From contig NMRA01000962.1 in the NCBI GenBank assembly GCA_002633005.1, positions 21,454 to 85,453 of the forward strand: DNA of 64,000 bases. Direction: 5' to 3'. The notes under the pieces were generated by a model that did no database searches, was not told the DNA's origin, and saw only the letters and a list, made by a program, of their open reading frames with translations. The stretch's first letter is position 1; each line of letters starts with the position of its first letter. Source of the stretch: Phoronis australis (taxonomy: Eukaryota > Phoronida > Phoronidae). The translations under genes and the position numbers were made by a program. Positions 58,359 through 64,000 of this stretch are shown piece by piece.

Positions 58359-59231
58359 AAGGACAATATTTATCATTCAGAAACATCAGCTCTTAATTCA
58401 GGATCGTCTGTTGGATGACTGGGTTGACTCGCCGAGCCCGAGGCCGCTTCTCTCGCGGGAGGATCCAGTTCATAAGGCTCAAAGTAGAAAAGTACGCAGC
58501 CGGAAGCACATTAAACTTGTTCTCGCTTTCGTGCAACCCCATTTCCTCATCCTGGCCACCATTCCCATACGTTTCTTCATAGTATTCGTTCAATTCTTGC
58601 TCTTAATCGTCGTCACTTTCAAATTCCCTGGTCTCCGCCATTGTTCAATGCTAGTCACTGATCTCTTGTGTTCAACCCATGACGTCACATGGCGGGAAAT
58701 GTGAAAATTGGCAAAATTGAAAGAAAAATCAAAATTTTGAGCTAATTACACAAAATAAACATGGGTTTAGCTAAATTTTACGTCATACATTTAGTCTGTG
58801 GCCACCGGTAATTCAAAATGTGCAAAAATGCATGGTGTGTACTGTTTAAGTTTTGTCATATGCACAGTTTGTTCTAGATTGTGATAGTATGATAGGTGAC
58901 CGTGTGCATGTTTTGTATTCAAGTTGTATAGGATAAAATCATTTTGAATGTCGCGAATCCAGGATTAAAACTTCATTCAAAACAGTATGTGGAAAACTGA
59001 CCCACTGCAGTGAATGCTTGAAGTAAACTTGCAGACTAGTCTTGCACTTGAATCCTGGAGAGTAATTGGTTAAATTTTGAGTTTGAAGACTATTCTAGGC
59101 TCTGTATATGAGTCAGGAAGTTTTACAAATCAGTGTTGTATAAACAGCACGATAAATATCCAGCAAGTTAAATTGTCTTATACTGATAGCTTTTACCCGT
59201 CTGTTATTAAAATGTGTTGTCTTTATTGCAG

Positions 59232-59332
59232 AGTGTGCCGTCAACAATCGTTGGATAAGGAAGGCTACCCAGACAATGCAACGTACGCACTTACGAACTG
59301 CAGCTCATGAACCTATGAATTCAGTTGTCTGA
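59232..59332 (+). CDS. Probable last coding exon of the same gene
   Basis: The acceptor TGTGTTGTCTTTATTGCAG ends at 59231. With the base carried from 57368 the frame reads E, then CAVNNRWIRKATQTMQRTHL, then RTAAHEPMNSVV and a TGA at 59330-59332. The two exons are phase-compatible and codon use looks normal. A conserved-looking, basic C-terminus follows the acidic stretch of the previous exon. A different frame over the same DNA (from 59077, containing YCRVCRQQS) crosses the acceptor and is probably a shadow. Function unknown. Confidence 0.6.
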
Positions 59333-59436
59333 GCTCAGAAACGTGTGTCTGTAGTCACAAAACATGGATTATTTGCCTGTGAAGCTAAGCGAGCAGATCC
59401 AGCTAAAGAAGATTAAGTGGCTTGTGGTCTACCATA
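59333..59436 (+). other. Likely start of the 3' UTR of the same gene
   Basis: Follows the TGA at 59332. No polyadenylation signal could be assigned because a MITE begins at 59437. Confidence 0.35.
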
Positions 59437-59933
59437 GGGCCCTTTCACATTGACTTAACTCTTGTCTGAGCGGAGCATCGGCGTATACTGCGAAGTTAAC
59501 TGGACCGTTTATTTTGGCTTCGGTAGTTAATGAACTTCGAAGTAAAAAGTAGGTGACGCTGTCGGGATTGAAGGTATCGCAAAGTAGCACTGCACGCTAA
59601 GATGTGACAACTTGGGAACATTTGCATGTGTTAATTGACATAAAACTTATTTTTAAATTGATTGGTGATTATTAGAGCAAGGTATAAGCAACTATTAGCT
59701 ATCACACTACTATGCAATTGTTGATGATAACAATGGCCTCTGGCAATAACTTCAATAGGACTGAAGTTGATAGTTTATACTGTTTGGCAGCGTTGACGCT
59801 AAGCAATTAAATCCGCTTGTTTAGTGCGAAGTTAACTGGCGCTGTTAACTTCCTTCCAGGACCAAAGTTTAAGCGTTCATACTGACATTAACTCCCAAAA
59901 ACTTGGACGCGTTGATGTTAGTATGAAAGGCCC
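59437..59933. mobile_element. MITE-like element, about 497 bp, TA-flanked
   Basis: Left end GGGCCCTTTCACATTGACTT; right end (reverse complement) GGGCCTTTCATACTAACATC. TA flanks both ends (59435-59436, 59934-59935). The interior has GCGAAGTTAACTGG twice but no coding sequence. The TA duplication and GGGCC ends suggest a Tc1/mariner- or Harbinger-like source; this is a guess. It would lie in the 3' UTR or downstream region of the gene ending at 59332. Confidence 0.65.
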
Positions 59934-60892
59934 TATATGTGTATGAAGTTCAGTAGCTTTAAATTAAAGGAAAATGAATATTTTTGTGGTCAAAGGTCTA
60001 AGTTTTCTAATTTCCATCTCATACAACCAGGTTGTACTTAGGGTTACTTTAAGTGAAACTTGATCGCACCATGGAGTGTATTGGATTTACTGTTATTATG
60101 GTTGTCAACAAAACGAAACGTTGACTATTAAATTGATATTTTTAAGGTTGCAAACAATTATAGGTGATTCTAGGCACTATTTCTAGCATAAGAATTGTAC
60201 TTCCCAAAATCAGACCTGTGGCCATAGTCGATAAACTTTTAGTTACCTGTTACGTTTTATGTTATGCTTTTGTCTCTGCAGATATTCTTGGATTTTGCAT
60301 ATTAAGTGATTTATTATTCTTGGTGTCATTGCTGTAATTTTAGTTGACAAAGTCTGCTGTTGAAATGTAGACTTTTGTTGTAGTCCTTCGCGGGTATGTA
60401 ATCACATTTTCTTTCGTTGTGTTTCATGATGTGGTAGTGATTCCTCTGTTTGTACATTCCATTTTGCTCCCTCAGTTATCGCATAATTGTCATAGACTGA
60501 AACGATGCAAATAATGAATATATTATTAGCCTCATTTAGTTTTCACTGCATTGTATGCATGACACTTGATGAACTGATTTTTGAAATGTTTCTGGTTTTT
60601 AAGATTTTGATATTTCACTTATGTTCACTTATTTTAAGGAAGTAGTGTATTTTAGGAAGTGCATTTTATTTTCTGCAATTAATCACTGTTAATGAAATGT
60701 TAATAGAACTCTAGTTTGTTAAATCTTGATGAGAATCATTAAATTTGTTACTGTACTCCACTCTTGTTTTAGTGAAAGTCGAAATTTTTGAATGTCTGTC
60801 CTATAGAAACTTATTGCTTCTAGAACACTTCAGTTTTCAAAAGTTAGTTCCTTGAAAACTTATGTTCGGAAAACTTAGTTTTCAAAAACTTA
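59934..60892. other. AT-rich interval, no gene recognised
   Basis: T-rich plus strand. From about 60785, isolated AAACTTA words announce the palindrome cluster that follows. Confidence 0.35.
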
Positions 60893-61206
60893 AATTTTGA
60901 TGACTTATGTTTGTTACTAAAAACTTGTTCCAAAACTTAAGTTTTTCAAAAACATAAGTTTCTGAAACTTAAGTTTTCCAAAACTTAAGTATTTTGGAAC
61001 AAGTTTTTTTGGAACGAACTTAAGTTTTTAAAACTTAAGTTTTCAGAAAACTTAAGTTTTTGAAAAACTTAAGTTTTCAGAACTTAAGTTTTTGAAAACT
61101 TAAGTTATGAAAACTTAAGTTCGTTCCAAAAAACTTGTTCCAAAGTACTTAAGTTTTCGACAAAAACAAGTTTTTCGATGAAAACTTAAGTTCATTTTTG
61201 TAAGGG
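60893..61206 (-). repeat. AACTTAAGTT cluster folded as a large hairpin, minus-oriented terminus
   Basis: The palindromic word AACTTAAGTT recurs about every 18-22 bp. Two arms, 60985-61024 (TTTTGGAACAAGTTTTTTTG) and 61108-61148 (its inverse CCAAAAAACTTGTTCCAAA), enclose a centre near 61065. The right edge is TTCATTTTTGTAAGGG, the exact inverse of the left terminus of units A and B. The body of units A and B is not found on the left, so this is a terminus alone or a different element sharing it. Confidence 0.85.
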
Positions 61207-61597
61207 AAGAGCAAACAAAAGGCCTGGTTGTTTGTTCTTGTAAATTATGCAGTGGGACAATTGAATTCCAGGATTTAACTGGAATTAAATGTGACCAGGT
61301 GATTTTTTTTAGTTTCAGTTGCATAACCAAAGCAAACGGTGCAAAAAGTGATGGTGTGTGCGTGTGCGCGCATGTGTGGAGGCATTAATTTGTACAATTT
61401 GGTAATTAGGGCTAGCTAGGCTTCTGAGGAGGGGAAAGTGCAAACATTATTTGAAGATAGAAAACCTATTTTGGAAATTCATTGTTTTGTCATGAATTCA
61501 ATATCGCTGAGTTTAAAGTGCATTGAACTCACACAACCTGAATCACAAATATGTGGGCTTATTTTCGACTCACGAGTGGTTATGTACATGCAGTATG
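61207..61597. other. Interval between hairpin cluster and MITE
   Basis: No gene recognised. A short GTGTGTGCGTGTGCGCGC stretch lies near 61350. Confidence 0.35.
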
Positions 61598-61805
61598 CAG
61601 TGGTGGATCTTGAATGTAGGAGAAAGAGAGTGAAACCACACATATCTGAAGGCAAAGGTCCACGTGCATTCCAAGCGGTCTCTGAAGGGGGCCCATGCAC
61701 AATCATAAAGGAATAGGAGTGTAATGCCCAAAAGGTGGCGGCGCCTTTTAGTTGCCCATGGGGTGTGTCCACGGGGGCCTTCGCTACCCCCTTAATCCAC
61801 CTATG
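61598..61805. mobile_element. MITE of the CAGTGGCGGAT family, 208 bp
   Basis: Left CAGTGGTGGATCTTGAA; right CCCCCTTAATCCACCTATG, an imperfect inverted repeat. The 5-bp flanks GTATG and GTAAA match at only three positions, so the duplication is decayed or the ends are off slightly. No coding; the open frames at 61438-61907 cross it on both strands. Confidence 0.65.
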
Positions 61806-62519
61806 GTAAATGTGACACCGTAGCTGTTTTTTGTCTTGAATTAATAAAAGGTCCATTACTCGGCGAACATGTCTGGTGATCACACGCGCCAAAATATTCG
61901 GCAACAAATGCTGTCAGCGAAGCGCATTGGTGCTGTAAAGTATCATATCGAGACTACGCCCCACTTTCCGTCACGGTGCGTAGACGCTACGTCACAGTGA
62001 AAAACGGCGGTTGCTGCGGTAAAATGTAAAACGGTTGTTGGCGTCAACTACGTGTGCTTACGCTCCACTCTACCGTAACTTACAGTGGGTAGGTGCTACA
62101 TTGAAAGGCAAAAGGGTGGCTACCTGCGCCTTGACGTGCGCCTACGCCCCACTATACAGCAAACCAGAAGAAAGTTGGCTAGGAATAAATCAATCGCTAT
62201 TTTAAGTACTGCATCATTGAACGTTCTTGTTGAAAATTGTGTGTACTTTGTTATTGGTTGTGTTATGTATTTTGTGGCTTGACGTGTAATAATTGCATGC
62301 AAGGTGATTTCAATATTGCCTTCGGCTAGGTTTCACTGTTTACCTCACGGGTTGTTCTTTTTTATGCCTTTCTCACTTGTATCTCGTTGACCTCAGATTG
62401 ATGCAATTAACGTCTAGTGAAATTCGGTTGACACAATTTGATGTCTAAGTGTTATACTTTATGATAGTTACAGGAATCCCAGGTGCAAGGGGGGGGGGGC
62501 ATATGTATATGATTGCTAT
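61806..62519. other. Non-coding interval
   Basis: No gene recognised. A pure run of ten or more G lies near 62490. Confidence 0.35.
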
Positions 62520-62719
62520 GCATGTCTGTGCTGAAGCAAAACCTTAAGAATGCAGCAGCAGTTCTACCTGACGCAAACAAAATGTTTGAATGGACACTTC
62601 CTTAAAAGTTTTTCAAATTGAATATGGTGTTGTATTGAACGTAACGCGAATGTGGAGAAAACTTTCCCGTCTTGTCTTCAAAACATGTTGCAATATCCAT
62701 TATCTTGTGTCCGGTTACC
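62520..62719 (-). repeat. 200-bp repeat, right copy (inverted partner at 52640-52838)
   Basis: Reverse-complement match to the left copy from CATGTCTGTGCTGAAGC to CCGGTTACC. It ends only a few bases before the satellite array, so its edge may have been the array boundary. Confidence 0.85.
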
Positions 62720-62722
62720 TCT

Positions 62723-64000
62723 CATCGATTTTCAACCTTTAGTTTTCCGGCAATAGACGTTGAAATTGAGGAGGCGGAATCTCCGTAAAATTATCGGTTT
62801 TTCGGGGCAGGGCAAAGTCTTGCGGGGTTTTGCGCCGATTGACGAAAACCCAACAGTTGAAACTCAATGTTTCTCTTTTCCTCTACTGAGGAAGGGCCAG
62901 AGGACCTAGGAACGGAGGGGCATCGATCTTAAACGGTTACTTTTCCGGCAATAGACGTTTGAAGTGAGGAGGCGGAATCTCGGTAAAATTCTCGGTTTTT
63001 CGAGGTAGGGCACAGTCGTGCGAGTTTTGCGCCGATTGACGAAAACCCTACTGTTGAAAGTCAAGTTTCTTTCTTTTCCTTTACTGAGGGAGGACCAGAG
63101 AACAAAGGAACGGAGGGGCATCGATTTTCAACGGTTAGTTTTCCGGCAATAGACGTTTGAGGTGAGGAGGCGGAATCTCCGTAAAATTCTCGGTTTTTCG
63201 TGTAGGGCAACGTCGTGCGGGGTTTTGAGCCGATTGACGAAAATCCAACAGTTGAAAGTCAATGTTTTTATTTTCCTCTACTGAGGGAGGGCCAGAGGAC
63301 CTTGGAACGGAAGGACATCGTTTTTCAATGGTTAGTTTTTCTACAATAGACGTTTCAATGAGGAAGTGGAATTTCCGTAAAATTCTCGGTTTTTCGAGGT
63401 AGGGCAAAGTCGTGTAGGGTTTTGCGCCGATTGACGAAAACCCAACCGTTGAAAGTCAATTTTTTTCATTTCCTTTACTGAGGGAGGGCCAGAGGACATA
63501 GGAACGGAGGGGCATCGATATCCAACGGTTAAATTTCCGGCAATAGACGTTTGGAGAGAGGAGGCGGAATCTCCGTAAAATTCTCGGTTTTGCGGGGTAT
63601 TGCAAAGTCGTGCGGGTTTTGCGGCGATTGACGAAAACAAAACCTTTGGAAGTCAAGTTTTTTCATTTCCTTTACTGAGGGAGGGCCAGAGGACCTACGA
63701 ACGGATGGACATTGATTATCAACAATGAGTTTTCCGGCAATAGACTTTTTAAATGAGGAGGCAGCATCTCCGTAAAAATCTCGGTTTTTCGGGTTAGGGT
63801 AAAGTGGTGCGCGGTTTTGCGCCGATTGGCGACAGACCAACAGTTGAAAGTCAACTTTTTTTCTTTTTCGATACTGGGGAAGGGCCAGTGGACCTTGGAA
63901 CGGATGGGCATCGATTTTCAACGGTTAGTTTTCCGGCAATAGACGTTTGAGGTGAGGAGGCGGAATCTCCGTAAAATTCACGGTTTTTCGGGGTATGGCA
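62723..64000. repeat. Satellite DNA, monomer about 197-199 bp, six and a half copies to the window edge
   Basis: The start word CATCGATTTTCAACGGTTAG or a variant recurs at 62723, 62921, 63119, 63316, 63513, 63710 and 63909. Shared blocks in each monomer: TTTTCCGGCAATAGACGTTT, GAGGAGGCGGAATCTCCGTA, TTTTGCGCCGATTGACGAAA and GAGGGAGGGCCAGAGGAC. Monomers differ by scattered substitutions and short indels. Minus-strand frames of 66-130 codons run through it, but they shift phase between monomers and reflect the repeat, not a gene. The array continues beyond the right edge. Confidence 0.95.

Noticed and set aside
59077-59310. 77-codon frame over the acceptor at 59231
   Set aside because: Reads straight through a strong acceptor; the spliced phase joined to 57368 gives a better protein and natural stop.
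62906-63921. Minus-strand frames across the right end
   Set aside because: They follow the satellite monomers and change phase between them; no protein features.

Overview
The window looks like nuclear DNA of a multicellular animal, most plausibly a marine invertebrate. It is AT-leaning and gene-poor. Coding pieces are split by introns with consensus GT/AG sites, and one secreted protein combines CUB-type and C-type-lectin domains. Most recognisable coding sequence is transposon wreckage of animal type: Penelope-like, Ty3/gypsy, two kinds of LINE, and THAP-domain DNA transposons. I cannot name the species from this sequence alone. Four isolated N characters (7354, 49235, 54288, 55889) show it is an assembled draft; three of them sit at the edges of duplicated DNA.

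Layout. 1-3000: one large exon, on the minus strand, of a secreted CUB/C-type-lectin protein; the gene continues off the left edge. 3000-15200: mostly unrecognised non-coding DNA, with a tandem duplication holding a possible lectin exon (6921-7921), a repeat shared with 39 kb, a CA microsatellite, a decayed THAP zinc finger (11.5 kb) and a possible membrane-protein exon (13.1-13.5 kb). 15273-21780: a retrotransposon cluster made of two Penelope-like copies fused head to head, a dead LINE reverse transcriptase, and a dead R2/NeSL-type LINE with a restriction-like endonuclease on the opposite strand. 21.8-32 kb: no clear gene. 32.2-36.2 kb: a fold-back element, then the 3' end of a Ty3/gypsy element broken by a THAP-containing DNA transposon with a clean TTAA duplication (Kolobok-like).

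38.1-40.3 kb: two inverted arrays of a 21-bp minisatellite centred on TATCGATA. 43.84-44.43 kb: an array of about 52-bp units in which perfect AT palindromes alternate with GC hairpins. This array and the AACTTAAGTT arrays are the oddest structures in the window. 45.2-45.5 kb: a CpG-rich promoter-like segment with two CRE sites. 46-62 kb: MITEs (at least three of one family), a tandemly repeated 1.3-1.9 kb unit that starts with AACTTAAGTT palindromes, a hairpin cluster of the same motif near 61 kb, and two phase-compatible exons (57278-57368 and 59232-59332) that look like the 3' end of a real gene. 62.72 kb to the right edge: a satellite array with a monomer of about 198 bp.

The genes do not form a pathway. 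The main story is layered transposition: THAP-bearing DNA transposon relics at three places, autonomous retroelements with visibly damaged active sites, and several fold-back or palindromic repeat families whose mode of spread cannot be read from this window.
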